DNA of 64,000 nucleotides. It comes from RUG11788 sp964578175. GTDB lineage: Bacteria; Bacillota_I; Bacilli_A; RF39; UBA660. Under the pieces are notes generated by a model. It made no database searches. It was given only the letters and a program-made list of their open reading frames with translations, and was not told the DNA's origin. The translations under genes and the position numbers were made by a program. The stretch spans positions 1 through 64,000 of the forward strand of contig CAZOBH010000001.1 in assembly GCA_964578175.1 (NCBI GenBank). The letters run 5' to 3'. Positions 46,335 to 54,842 of this stretch are shown here, piece by piece (within the stretch, counting starts at the first letter, position 1; each line of letters starts with the position of its first letter).

Positions 46335-47057
46335 TTACCTCCTAAAAATATCTTTAATATGTGGTAAATAGTTACCTTCTTCATCATGAATATATAATGG
46401 TTTTTCAATTATTAGACCATCTGATCCATTCTTAATTCCTTCAATTAAAAACAAATTAGATCCTGAATTTTCTCTAGGATAAATAAATTGTACTCTTTTG
46501 GGATTAATATTATTTTTCTTCATTTCTTCTAATACTTCTACAAATCTTTCTGTTCTATGTACTAATGCTAATTTGCCTTTATTATTTAAATATTTTTTCC
46601 CTATTTCTATCACTTCATTTAGTTTAATTTCTTTTTCATGTCTCGCAATAACTTTATGAATATCATCATTTAATCTAGAATCATCTTTTAGTTTAAAGTA
46701 TGGGGGGTTACATATTATAATATCAAAAAAATTAGGTTCAAAATATTTACCTAAATTTTTCATATTATCATTAATCAATGTAATTTTATTATCTAATTTG
46801 TTAAAACTTACAGATTCTTTAGCTAATTCATAACATTCTGTTTGTATTTCAATCCCGTATATTTTAGCATCAGTTAATGTTGTTAATATCATTGGAATAG
46901 GTGCATTTCCAGTACCGAGATCCAATATATTTTTTGTATTTTTATTAATCTTAATAAAATTTGGTAATAAAACAGATTCCAACGAAAAATTAAACCAACT
47001 AGTATCTTGATATATTTTAAAATCATTATATCCTAATAAATCATTTAGAACTTTCAT
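46335..47057 (-). CDS. tRNA1(Val) adenine-37 N6-methyltransferase family (YabB)
   Basis: 240 residues, Rossmann methyltransferase with ILDLGTGNAPIP (SAM) and the NPPY motif in IIICNPPYFK (about 114-123), followed by RHE. Matches the TrmN6/YabB family by motif and by its ricT-yabB-rsmI neighbours. Overlaps ricT by 17 bp. Target base is inferred from the family. Confidence 0.85.
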   Translation of the reverse strand: MKVLNDLLGYNDFKIYQDTSWFNFSLESVLLPNFIKINKNTKNILDLGTGNAPIPMILTTLTDAKIYGIEIQTECYELAKESVSFNKLDNKITLINDNMKNLGKYFEPNFFDIIICNPPYFKLKDDSRLNDDIHKVIARHEKEIKLNEVIEIGKKYLNNKGKLALVHRTERFVEVLEEMKKNNINPKRVQFIYPRENSGSNLFLIEGIKNGSDGLIIEKPLYIHDEEGNYLPHIKDIFRR

Positions 47058-47835
47058 CTAGTGAGATCTCCTCTAAAGTTTTATTTTCATTTTCAATTGT
47101 ATATGTTCTATTAAATAAATTATGACTGATTACCTTTCCCTTTTTACCATTATATTTAACATAACTACCAATTGCTGGAAAATCTTTTTTCATTTCTATA
47201 TATTGTTCATCTTCGTAATTAAAACAACATAATAATCTTCCACATACACCATTTATTTTAGTAGGATTTAGTGCTATATATTGATTTTTAGCCATATTAA
47301 TAGACACACTATTAAAGTCATTTAGGAAAGTGCTACAACATAAAAATCTTCCACATGGACCAATACCACCAATTTCTTTTGCTTTGTCTCTAATTCCGAT
47401 TTGTCTCAATTCAATTCTAGTTTTATAAATAGCAGCTAATTTTTTAGCCAATTCTCTAAAATCTATTCTTTCATCTGCTAAAAACTTTATTATTAGTTCT
47501 TTTCTATCAAAAGTGAAGTCTGCAGAAATAAAATTCATGTCTAAATCTATTTCATTAGCAATTTCAATTGCTTTTTTTAATGCATTATCACTATCTTTTA
47601 TATTTTTTTCATTTTGCTTAATATCTTTTTCATTTGCAATTCTAATAATCTTTTTTAAAGGTAGAACTAACTCAGAATCAGATACTTCTTTTTTACCTTC
47701 CTTTACTAATCCATATTGCATACCTTTTTCAGTTTCAACTATTACTTCATCACCTTTTTTAACATCTAAATCAGTAGGATCAAAAAAGTATAATCTATTG
47801 GAATTAATAAATTTAATTGGTACTACTTCATGCAT
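47041..47835 (-). CDS. ricT: PSP1-domain protein RicT (YaaT)
   Basis: 264 residues. PSP1 domain with GPCGRFLCC and GVCGRLLCCFNYE, the Cys set that carries an iron-sulfur cluster in the RicAFT complex, which in B. subtilis controls RNase Y processing and also competence and sporulation. I start at the ATG at 47835; GGAGAGTGAT lies upstream within the end of holB (gap 4 bp). yabA, which follows in Bacillus, is absent. Whether RicA and RicF exist here is unknown. Confidence 0.92.
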   Translation of the reverse strand: MHEVVPIKFINSNRLYFFDPTDLDVKKGDEVIVETEKGMQYGLVKEGKKEVSDSELVLPLKKIIRIANEKDIKQNEKNIKDSDNALKKAIEIANEIDLDMNFISADFTFDRKELIIKFLADERIDFRELAKKLAAIYKTRIELRQIGIRDKAKEIGGIGPCGRFLCCSTFLNDFNSVSINMAKNQYIALNPTKINGVCGRLLCCFNYEDEQYIEMKKDFPAIGSYVKYNGKKGKVISHNLFNRTYTIENENKTLEEISLDESSK

Positions 47836-47839
47836 AAAA

Positions 47840-48685
47840 TCACTCTCCATACATATAAAATACTATTTCATCTATAAAAGTCTTAGGACTAATATTTAAT
47901 TTTAAATACTCTTTATATTTATTTATAGCATCTATTTTTTTACTTAACAAAATCTCATTTTTATCATAATTCAAATTTGGTATTTCTTTAAAATATCTAT
48001 ATTTATTACTTATATTTCTATTAATATATATTAAATCAAAATATATCATTTGTATTTCTTCGAATATGTTGTATATGTCATCTCTACTTAAATCATGTTC
48101 TTTTATATATTCGTAAATATAATATAATGATCGTTTTTTATATTTTTCTATAAGATTAATTATTTTTACAGAATGTGATTCTTCATCTAATTCTAAAAAC
48201 ACATTTCTTTTTAAACTTATAGTTATACATCTTGATTTAATAGTTTCTATAACTGAATACTTATTCTTGGTTAATAAAATGCCATACACATCATTACTAG
48301 GTTCTTCAAGAAATTTAAGCAGTTTGTTTGCTGAAGATGAATTTAATTTTTCTGCCTCTTCAATAAAATAAATCTTACAATAACTTTCAAATGATTCTTT
48401 TGAAAAATCTTCTTTTAAATCTTCTATTTGATTTGTCTTAATAAAACCAGAATCAGTTCTTACAATTTTAATATTAGGGCAATTACCTTTTTCTATTAAA
48501 GTTATTTCATCTTTATTAATGCTGTTGTTTTTTGTAATTATCGCTTTAGAAAGATCAATTTCTAGTTTCTGTATATCAATTGAGTCATCTATTTCAAACA
48601 TATATGCATGACTAAGAGAATCATTTTCAATTGATTTTATAATTGTATGATAAAATTCTTCATATTCTCTATAATCATCCAACAT
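47840..48685 (-). CDS. holB: DNA polymerase III delta' subunit
   Basis: 281 residues of the clamp-loader fold without Walker A, with SLSHAYMFEI at the start, SSANKLLKFLEEPSNDVYGI (equivalent to the SRC region) and IKSRCITI. Partner of DnaX and HolA in loading DnaN. AAGGAG precedes the ATG. recR lies 9 bp upstream. Confidence 0.88.
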   Translation of the reverse strand: MLDDYREYEEFYHTIIKSIENDSLSHAYMFEIDDSIDIQKLEIDLSKAIITKNNSINKDEITLIEKGNCPNIKIVRTDSGFIKTNQIEDLKEDFSKESFESYCKIYFIEEAEKLNSSSANKLLKFLEEPSNDVYGILLTKNKYSVIETIKSRCITISLKRNVFLELDEESHSVKIINLIEKYKKRSLYYIYEYIKEHDLSRDDIYNIFEEIQMIYFDLIYINRNISNKYRYFKEIPNLNYDKNEILLSKKIDAINKYKEYLKLNISPKTFIDEIVFYMYGE

Positions 48686-48694
48686 ATATACTCC

Positions 48695-49291
48695 TTACTT
48701 AATTTCTTTTCTATCGGCTAATGCTCTTTCAAGTGTTATGGAATCAATATATTCTATATCAGCTCCTATTGGTATTCCACTTGCTAATCTTGATATTTTT
48801 ATATCCATATCTTCTAATACTTTCTTTATATATAGACTTGTTGTTTCTCCTTCCACAGTAGGTTTTACAGCTATTATTATTTCTTTAAATTTATTATCAT
48901 TAATTCTTTTTAATAATTTATCTATACCCACATCTTCTGGATTTATTCCGTTTAAAGGATCTATTAAATTTTCTAAAACATGATAATAACCATGATAACT
49001 TCCTAATTTTTCAAATAAGAAAATATTCTTACAATCATCTATAATACATAATTCATCCTGATTTCTCGTTTTGTCTGAACATATAGAACAAATTTCATCT
49101 TCTGTTATATTAGAACAAATAGGACATTTTTTTATTTTCTTTTTAACATTTTCGATACTATCTTTAAAAAATTCTGCTTTATCATCGTCTAAAGACATAA
49201 CATAAAATGCCAATCTTTCAGCTGTTTTTTCACCAATCCCAGGGAGAAACTTAAAACTTTCTATTAATTCTTTTAGACTATTTGGATACAT
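48695..49291 (-). CDS. recR: Recombination protein RecR
   Basis: 198 residues: helix-hairpin-helix LPGIGEKTAERLAF, a four-Cys zinc finger (CPICSN...CSICSD), Toprim domain with CIIDDCKNIF, and a final Walker-B-like stretch GIPIGADIEYIDSITL. Works with RecF and RecO to load RecA on gaps. The start shares a base with the ebfC stop (TAATG). Confidence 0.96.
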   Translation of the reverse strand: MYPNSLKELIESFKFLPGIGEKTAERLAFYVMSLDDDKAEFFKDSIENVKKKIKKCPICSNITEDEICSICSDKTRNQDELCIIDDCKNIFLFEKLGSYHGYYHVLENLIDPLNGINPEDVGIDKLLKRINDNKFKEIIIAVKPTVEGETTSLYIKKVLEDMDIKISRLASGIPIGADIEYIDSITLERALADRKEIK

Positions 49292-49590
49292 TAAAACAAC
49301 CCTGGTATACCATTAGTATATTTTCCCATTTTCTTCTCAGTTTCTTGATCTACTTTTTTCATTGCATTATTAACAGCTATTATAATCATATCTTCTAATG
49401 CATCAATATCATCAGCATCTAGAGTCCCTTCATTTTCAATTTTAATTTCTGTAAGTTCCTTTTTTCCATTAATTTTAACCTTAACTAAAGAACTTTCACC
49501 TTCAAATATAGTATTATTAATTTTATCTTGTTCCTTTAACATTTCTTTTTGTAAATTTTGTACTTGTTTCATTAATGCATTTGGATTCAT
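49291..49590 (-). CDS. ebfC: Nucleoid-associated protein YbaB/EbfC
   Basis: 99 residues: MNPNALMKQVQNLQKEMLK, helical with a beta sheet, ending MGKYTNGIPGLF, as in YaaK/EbfC. Binds DNA as a dimer. Start at the ATG at 49590 after GAGGAGTGATG; lies between dnaX and recR as in nearly all bacteria. Confidence 0.95.
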   Translation of the reverse strand: MNPNALMKQVQNLQKEMLKEQDKINNTIFEGESSLVKVKINGKKELTEIKIENEGTLDADDIDALEDMIIIAVNNAMKKVDQETEKKMGKYTNGIPGLF

Positions 49591-49595
49591 AATCA

Positions 49596-51227
49596 TCACT
49601 CCTCTATTTCTATAATTGATTTATCAAACATTTCGTTTGCTTTTTTTATTATATCACTTTCTTCATTTGTAATATCATTTTGTATATTATCTTCTTTTTT
49701 TGGTTCTTCTATATACTTATATTCAACTTTATTTTTCAAATTTTTAATATATTCATTTTTTTCAAGAATCCATTCATCATCAGTAATAAATATTAATTTT
49801 TTATTTATATCTAATAATTTGCTTATTGCCTCTTCATATTTTTCAATATTACTATTTCCTTTGTCACAAAATGATCGATACTTGTAAGTTAAAATCATAT
49901 TATTTTTACCAGAAGCAACAGGTTTAGCATCAACTAATGTAGATATAAATGATCCATAACTTTTATCTAAACAATAATCAACTAAATTTTTCCATTTATC
50001 TTTAATATCACTTAATTCTTGTTTACTAGCGTCAACAAAAGTGTTGTTAATTCTTATTTTCTTAATTTCATCAACATTATTTATTATTTTATTTTTATCT
50101 TCTTCGATTTTATCTATAATATTATCATTTTTTGATTCAAAAGATACATCTTCATTTTTTTTATCAAAATTTGTTGGTACAAAATCGTTTGTGTTAGATA
50201 ATGAAACATCAGAATCTTGTTTATTATTACCAATACTTAAAACAGTATTTATAAACACAACTTTATCTAACGTAGTTTTTTTCATATCACTTAAGCATTC
50301 AATTAAAGCATTACCAATCAAACATTTGTTTGTTGTTGATTTTTTAATATTATCATTAATTAAATATTCCAATAAAGCTTTACAAATTTTCTTTAGATCT
50401 TTACCACTTTCACTATATTTTTCAATAGATTCTATAGCTTCATTTATATTAGAATTTAATATATTATCATATAATATTTCTATTTCTTTATTAGAAACAT
50501 TACCATTTATTATATTAATATCTTCAGATGTAATTTTATCTTCGCAGTAGGAATTAGCAAGTTCTAGCATACCTATTGCGTCTCTCAAACCACCATCAGA
50601 ATCATTACATATCTCTTGAATTGCATCATCATCAATTTTAATTTTTTCTTTAGTAGCTATTTCTTTAATTCTTAAAATCATGTCTTTATTATTTATTTTT
50701 TTAAATTCCATTGTATGACATCTTGAAATAATTGTTATAGGAACTTTTTCAATATTTGTAGTAGCTAAAATAAATATTACATGTTCTGGTGGTTCTTCTA
50801 AAGTTTTTAATAATGCGTTAAATGCAGAGTTTGATAGCATATGAACTTCATCTATTATATATACTTTATATTTTAAAAACGATGGAGATACCATAGCGTT
50901 ATTTTTTAATTCTCTAATTTCATCTACTCCATTATTGGAAGCAGCATCCATTTCAATTATATCTACACAATTCTCGTCAGCAGAATTTATGCAATTTTCA
51001 CATTTTTCGCAACACTTACCATCTTTATAATTATCACAGTTAATCAACCTAGCAAAGATTTTAGCTGTGCTTGTTTTTCCACTACCTCTTGGTCCAGAGA
51101 ATAAATAAGCATGAGAAAAAGAATTGTTTTTTAAAGAATTATTTAATATTTTTACAATCACATCTTGTCCATATATTTCATTAAAATTCTTTGGTCTATA
51201 TTTTCTATATAATGATCTGTAATTCAT
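49596..51227 (-). CDS. dnaX: DNA polymerase III gamma/tau subunit
   Basis: 543 residues: Walker A GPRGSGKTS (about 45-53), zinc site CDNYKDGKCCEKCENC, DEVHML Walker B, SRC motif ISRCHTMEF, and a long tau-like C-terminal part rich in Lys, Asn and Asp. Clamp loader motor. TGA stop, evidence for the standard code. Its upstream region is the parS/Noc-site island. Confidence 0.96.
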   Translation of the reverse strand: MNYRSLYRKYRPKNFNEIYGQDVIVKILNNSLKNNSFSHAYLFSGPRGSGKTSTAKIFARLINCDNYKDGKCCEKCENCINSADENCVDIIEMDAASNNGVDEIRELKNNAMVSPSFLKYKVYIIDEVHMLSNSAFNALLKTLEEPPEHVIFILATTNIEKVPITIISRCHTMEFKKINNKDMILRIKEIATKEKIKIDDDAIQEICNDSDGGLRDAIGMLELANSYCEDKITSEDINIINGNVSNKEIEILYDNILNSNINEAIESIEKYSESGKDLKKICKALLEYLINDNIKKSTTNKCLIGNALIECLSDMKKTTLDKVVFINTVLSIGNNKQDSDVSLSNTNDFVPTNFDKKNEDVSFESKNDNIIDKIEEDKNKIINNVDEIKKIRINNTFVDASKQELSDIKDKWKNLVDYCLDKSYGSFISTLVDAKPVASGKNNMILTYKYRSFCDKGNSNIEKYEEAISKLLDINKKLIFITDDEWILEKNEYIKNLKNKVEYKYIEEPKKEDNIQNDITNEESDIIKKANEMFDKSIIEIEE

Positions 51228-51294
51228 AGCATTTTCCTTTCACAATCTTATTATATCATTTATTTTAAGTGATATAAACACATTTTAAAATCAA

Positions 51295-51310
51295 TGTTTC
51301 ACGTGAAACA
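51295..51310. promoter_or_regulatory. parS site 1
   Basis: TGTTTCACGTGAAACA, the perfect 16-bp ParB-binding palindrome. Binding of ParB starts spreading and SMC loading near the origin. Confidence 0.93.
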
Positions 51311-51325
51311 TCGATGTATTTCTAC

Positions 51326-51339
51326 TTTTCTTGGGAAAT
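51326..51339. promoter_or_regulatory. Noc-type site 1, degenerate
   Basis: TTTTCTTGGGAAAT; right half perfect, left half with three changes from ATTTCCCGGGAAAT. Confidence 0.45.
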
Positions 51340-51364
51340 ATTTTTTTGCTTTTTTATTCATTTT

Positions 51365-51378
51365 ATTTCCCAGGAAAT
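51365..51378. promoter_or_regulatory. Noc-type site 2
   Basis: ATTTCCCAGGAAAT, one base from the Noc-binding consensus ATTTCCCGGGAAAT of B. subtilis. Confidence 0.75.
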
Positions 51379-51394
51379 ATTTTTTTATTAAATT

Positions 51395-51408
51395 ATTTCC
51401 CGGGAAAT
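51395..51408. promoter_or_regulatory. Noc-type site 3
   Basis: ATTTCCCGGGAAAT, perfect match to the Noc-binding consensus. Confidence 0.85.
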
Positions 51409-51454
51409 ATTTTTGTTGTTTTTAATTATCATAATTTTTATTTTTTTATTATTA

Positions 51455-51470
51455 TGTTTCACGTGAAACA
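51455..51470. promoter_or_regulatory. parS site 2
   Basis: Second perfect 16-bp parS palindrome, 160 bp from the first. Confidence 0.93.
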
Positions 51471-51493
51471 TTATTTGTTTTATCATTCAAATT

Positions 51494-51507
51494 ATTTCCC
51501 GGGAAAT
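51494..51507. promoter_or_regulatory. Noc-type site 4
   Basis: ATTTCCCGGGAAAT, perfect, 39 bp from the start of parS site 2. Confidence 0.85.
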
Positions 51508-51760
51508 ATTTTTTTATTTTAAACTAATCTACTTTTTTAATTTTTTTTGAATATATTAGACATATATATAATTCGCTTATAAAATTTTATTTATAGTTTT
51601 AATATTTTATTTAACAAATAAGTTAATATTAACTTATATAATATGAACTAGTACATATAAATATATTCATTTGCTTCTGCCACATAAAATCATGTATAAA
51701 CATTTTATCATTTTAAAAAAATAACATATTAAATCAAAAAATATTTGTGTATTTCATAAA

Positions 51761-51776
51761 TGTTTCACGTGAAACA
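51761..51776. promoter_or_regulatory. parS site 3
   Basis: Third perfect parS palindrome; it ends one base before the tadA stop codon. Confidence 0.93.
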
Positions 51777-52205
51777 TTATTTGTTTCTTATTTTTTTAAA
51801 AAAATCATTGAATGTATTTTCTGCGTCTTTATAGTTATCTAAATATATCAAGTTAATCCCATCTAATATATTAAGAGAATCTTTTTCTAATTTTAAATCT
51901 GTTTGTTTAATACAATAGTATACATTTTTTATTCTTGATTGTTTTATTGCAGAAGCACACATTGGACAAGGAAATAAGGTAACATAAATATCACAATCAT
52001 CCAATCTCCAGTTATTTATTTTTTTATTTGCTTTTGTTATAGCTATTATTTCAGCATGATCTATTATTAAATTTGATTTATTCTTTTTATTATATGCCTT
52101 TGCAATTACTTTATTATTTTTAACTATTACAGCACCTACTGGAATATCGTTACTTATAAATGCTTTTTTTGATTCTTTTAGAGCTAAATTCATATATTTA
52201 TTCAT
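51777..52205 (-). CDS. tadA: tRNA adenosine-34 deaminase
   Basis: Makes inosine at the wobble base of tRNA-Arg(ACG). 142 residues; zinc ligands His50 and catalytic Glu52 in HAEI, Cys80 and Cys83 in PCPMC. I start at the ATG at 52205, right after GAGGTG; the longer frame would run through the SRP RNA gene. The tadA-SRP RNA-dnaX neighbourhood is as in B. subtilis. Confidence 0.94.
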   Translation of the reverse strand: MNKYMNLALKESKKAFISNDIPVGAVIVKNNKVIAKAYNKKNKSNLIIDHAEIIAITKANKKINNWRLDDCDIYVTLFPCPMCASAIKQSRIKNVYYCIKQTDLKLEKDSLNILDGINLIYLDNYKDAENTFNDFFKKIRNK

Positions 52206-52242
52206 AAAAACACCTCGTACATTTGTATGATTAATTTTATAA

Positions 52243-52325
52243 TAAAAATGATGCACATGAATAATAAATGTTAAGGCTGCTATCTTCCGATTCTGACCTG
52301 GTTCCATAATCACTCATTGCATCAT
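52243..52325 (-). ncRNA. ffs: Signal recognition particle RNA, small bacterial form
   Basis: About 80 nt on the minus strand. Core GAACCAGGTCAGAATCGG and GAAGATAGCAGCC is SRP domain IV with the GGAA tetraloop (closed by AUC/GAU) and the AGCAG asymmetric-loop side that bind Ffh. Ends form a nine-bp helix (AATGATGCA with TGCATCATT) that is followed by a U run and doubles as terminator. A TATAAT box is at 52335-52340. Sits between gyrA and tadA. Confidence 0.9.
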
Positions 52326-52347
52326 TTATAATATATTATATTTTCCC

Positions 52348-54831
52348 CTAATTTTCAATGTTTTCTTGTAATTCTTCTTTATTATCGTTAGATTCTTCTG
52401 TATCTTCTTCGTTTTGTTTTACAATAGTTGTTATTGTTGATACTAATTGATTATCTTTAAGATTTATTAATCTTACTCCTTGAGTATTTCTTCCTAATGT
52501 TGATATAGAATCAGTACTCATTCTAATTGCAGTTCCTTCATCAGTAATTATCATCAAATCTTCTTCTCCATCTACAATTTTAAATCCGATTAATTCTCCT
52601 GTTTTATCAGTTGTATTTAAAGCTTTAACTCCTTTACTTCCACGATGTGTTTCTCTATATTCACTTACGTTAGTTTGTTTACCATATCCATTTTTTGTAA
52701 CAACTAATACATTTTCGTTATTTAAAGATATTGATGCACCAACTACTATCTCATTTTCATTTAATTCTATTCCTTTTACTCCAGAACTTGATCTTCCCAT
52801 TACTCTTACTTCATTTTCATTAAATTTAATCATTTTTCCACCATTTGAAGCAATAAGTATTGTTTTAGTTCCATCAGTTTTACCAACATATAAAACTTCA
52901 TCATTATCATTTAAAATAATTGCCTTTTTACCATTAGATCTAATACTATCAAATTCTTCAATATTAGTTCTCTTAATCTTACCTTTTCTAGTTACAAATA
53001 ACAAATATTTATTTTCATCATCTTGTTTGATATTTAATACTGATGTAATTTTCTCATCTTTTTCCAAAGGTAATAAGTTTACAATTGGTAATCCTTTTGA
53101 TTGTCTTCCAAATTCTGGAATTTCATATCCTTTCAAAGCATATACTTTTCCATAATTACTAAAGAATAACATTTTATCGTGAGTTTCTAAGTTAATAAGT
53201 TTTTCTGGGAAATCTTCCTCATTAGTACTTATTCCTTTAATTCCAACTCCACCTCTATTTTGAGTTCTAAAATTACTTTCTTCAATTCTCTTAATATATC
53301 CTTTATTAGTTAAGGTTACTAAGATATTTTCAACTGGAATTAAAGACTCATCTTCAATATAATCAACAGCTGTCATATCAATAGTAGTTTTTCTTTCATC
53401 TGAATATTTATTTTTAATTTCTAATAATTCATTTTTAACAACATTTAATATATTTGCATCACTTGATAATATTTCTCTTAGTCTTGCGATTTCTTTTATT
53501 AAATCAGCTAATTCAGCTTCAACTTTGCTTCTTTCCAATCCAGTCAATCTACGTAATTTCATTTCTAAGATTGCTTCTGATTGAACTTCATCTAAAGCAA
53601 ATTTTATTTTTAATTGTTCTTTTGCTTCTTCGTCGCTTTCTGCACCTCTAATTATTTTTATTACTTCATCAATATTATCTAGTGCAATTTTAAATCCTTC
53701 TAATATATGAACTCTTGCTTCCGCTTTTCTTAGTTCAAATTGAGTTCTTCTAATTATTATTTCTTTTTGATAATCTATATATTTTGAAATAATATCTTTT
53801 AATCCTAGAGTTTTAGGAGTTCCTTTATCTAACATTAATAGTATTATTCCATAATTTACTTGGAATTGTGTGTGTTTATATAAATTATTTAAAACTACTT
53901 GAGGATTAGCATCCTTTTTTAAAGTAATAGTTATCTTAATACCATCTTTTAAATCAGTATGGTAATCAGATATTCCATCAATTACTTTGTTATGTACTAA
54001 ATCAGCAACTTTTTTCTTTAATTCAGAAGTATTTACTCCATATGGAACCTCATTAACAATTATATAATGTTTTCCATCTCTTTCTTCAATTTCAGCTTTA
54101 CTTCTAATTGTAATTGATCCTCGTCCTGTATCATAAGCTTGTTTAATTCCTTGATTTCCAAGAATTATTCCACCTGTAGGGAAATCAGGGCCTTTTATAT
54201 ATTGCATTAATTCTAATGTGTTTATTTCAGGATTATCAATATATGCAACACATCCATCTATTACTTCTCCTAAATTGTGAGGTGGTATATTTGTCGCCAT
54301 ACCAACAGCAATCCCCATTGTCCCATTAACTAATATATTAGGGAATCTTGAAGGTAATATTTCTGGTTCTTTTTCAGATTCATCAAAGTTAGGTACAAAA
54401 TCAACGGTATCTTTATTGATATCTCTTAATAACTCTAATGATATTTTTGATAATTTAGATTCTGTATAACGCATTGCTGCAGCTCCATATCCTTCAATAT
54501 TACCAAAGTTACCATGTCCATCAACTAACATGTATCTATAACTGAAGTCTTGTGCCATTCTTACCATTGCTTCATATATTGAACTATCTCCATGAGGGTG
54601 ATATTTTCCCATAACCTCTCCGACAATTCTTGCACTTTTACGATGAGGTTTATCAGGAGTATACCCTGTATCATACATAGAATATAAAATACGTCTATGA
54701 ACTGGTTTTAATCCATCTCTTAAATCAGGTAATGCACGTTGTACAATAACACTCATCGAATATTCAAGAAATGATGTTTCAACTTCACTTACTATATTAT
54801 TTTCTTCTAATCTATCTCTACTATGATCCAT
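52348..54831 (-). CDS. gyrA: DNA gyrase subunit A
   Basis: 827 residues. Breakage-reunion domain with the catalytic Tyr122 (AAAMRYTESK) and a quinolone region that reads HPHGDSSIYE, keeping Ser83 and Glu87; C-terminal beta-pinwheel with the GyrA box in QNRGGVGIKG, so it is gyrase and not topoisomerase IV. Acidic tail. GGAGGTGTTGAT precedes the ATG. Follows gyrB by 11 bp. Confidence 0.97.
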   Translation of the reverse strand: MDHSRDRLEENNIVSEVETSFLEYSMSVIVQRALPDLRDGLKPVHRRILYSMYDTGYTPDKPHRKSARIVGEVMGKYHPHGDSSIYEAMVRMAQDFSYRYMLVDGHGNFGNIEGYGAAAMRYTESKLSKISLELLRDINKDTVDFVPNFDESEKEPEILPSRFPNILVNGTMGIAVGMATNIPPHNLGEVIDGCVAYIDNPEINTLELMQYIKGPDFPTGGIILGNQGIKQAYDTGRGSITIRSKAEIEERDGKHYIIVNEVPYGVNTSELKKKVADLVHNKVIDGISDYHTDLKDGIKITITLKKDANPQVVLNNLYKHTQFQVNYGIILLMLDKGTPKTLGLKDIISKYIDYQKEIIIRRTQFELRKAEARVHILEGFKIALDNIDEVIKIIRGAESDEEAKEQLKIKFALDEVQSEAILEMKLRRLTGLERSKVEAELADLIKEIARLREILSSDANILNVVKNELLEIKNKYSDERKTTIDMTAVDYIEDESLIPVENILVTLTNKGYIKRIEESNFRTQNRGGVGIKGISTNEEDFPEKLINLETHDKMLFFSNYGKVYALKGYEIPEFGRQSKGLPIVNLLPLEKDEKITSVLNIKQDDENKYLLFVTRKGKIKRTNIEEFDSIRSNGKKAIILNDNDEVLYVGKTDGTKTILIASNGGKMIKFNENEVRVMGRSSSGVKGIELNENEIVVGASISLNNENVLVVTKNGYGKQTNVSEYRETHRGSKGVKALNTTDKTGELIGFKIVDGEEDLMIITDEGTAIRMSTDSISTLGRNTQGVRLINLKDNQLVSTITTIVKQNEEDTEESNDNKEELQENIEN

Positions 54832-54842
54832 ATCAACACCTC

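Larger units (their letters stand above)
51241..51776. other. Non-coding island with parS and Noc-type palindromes
   Basis: 536 bp between tadA and dnaX, very A+T rich, without a credible gene. Its G+C is mostly in seven palindromes: three parS (51295-51310, 51455-51470, 51761-51776) and four Noc-type sites (51326-51339, 51365-51378, 51395-51408, 51494-51507). A TATAAT box at 51250-51255 (minus) may start dnaX. Confidence 0.88.

Noticed and set aside
51331..51522. Plus-strand 63-codon frame with FPGNIF repeats in the tadA-dnaX gap
   Set aside because: The repeats are just the translated Noc-type palindromes; no ribosome site, and the DNA palindromes explain the pattern fully.
52206..52313. 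Longer N-terminus for tadA
   Set aside because: It would run through the SRP RNA gene; the ATG at 52205 follows GAGGTG directly.
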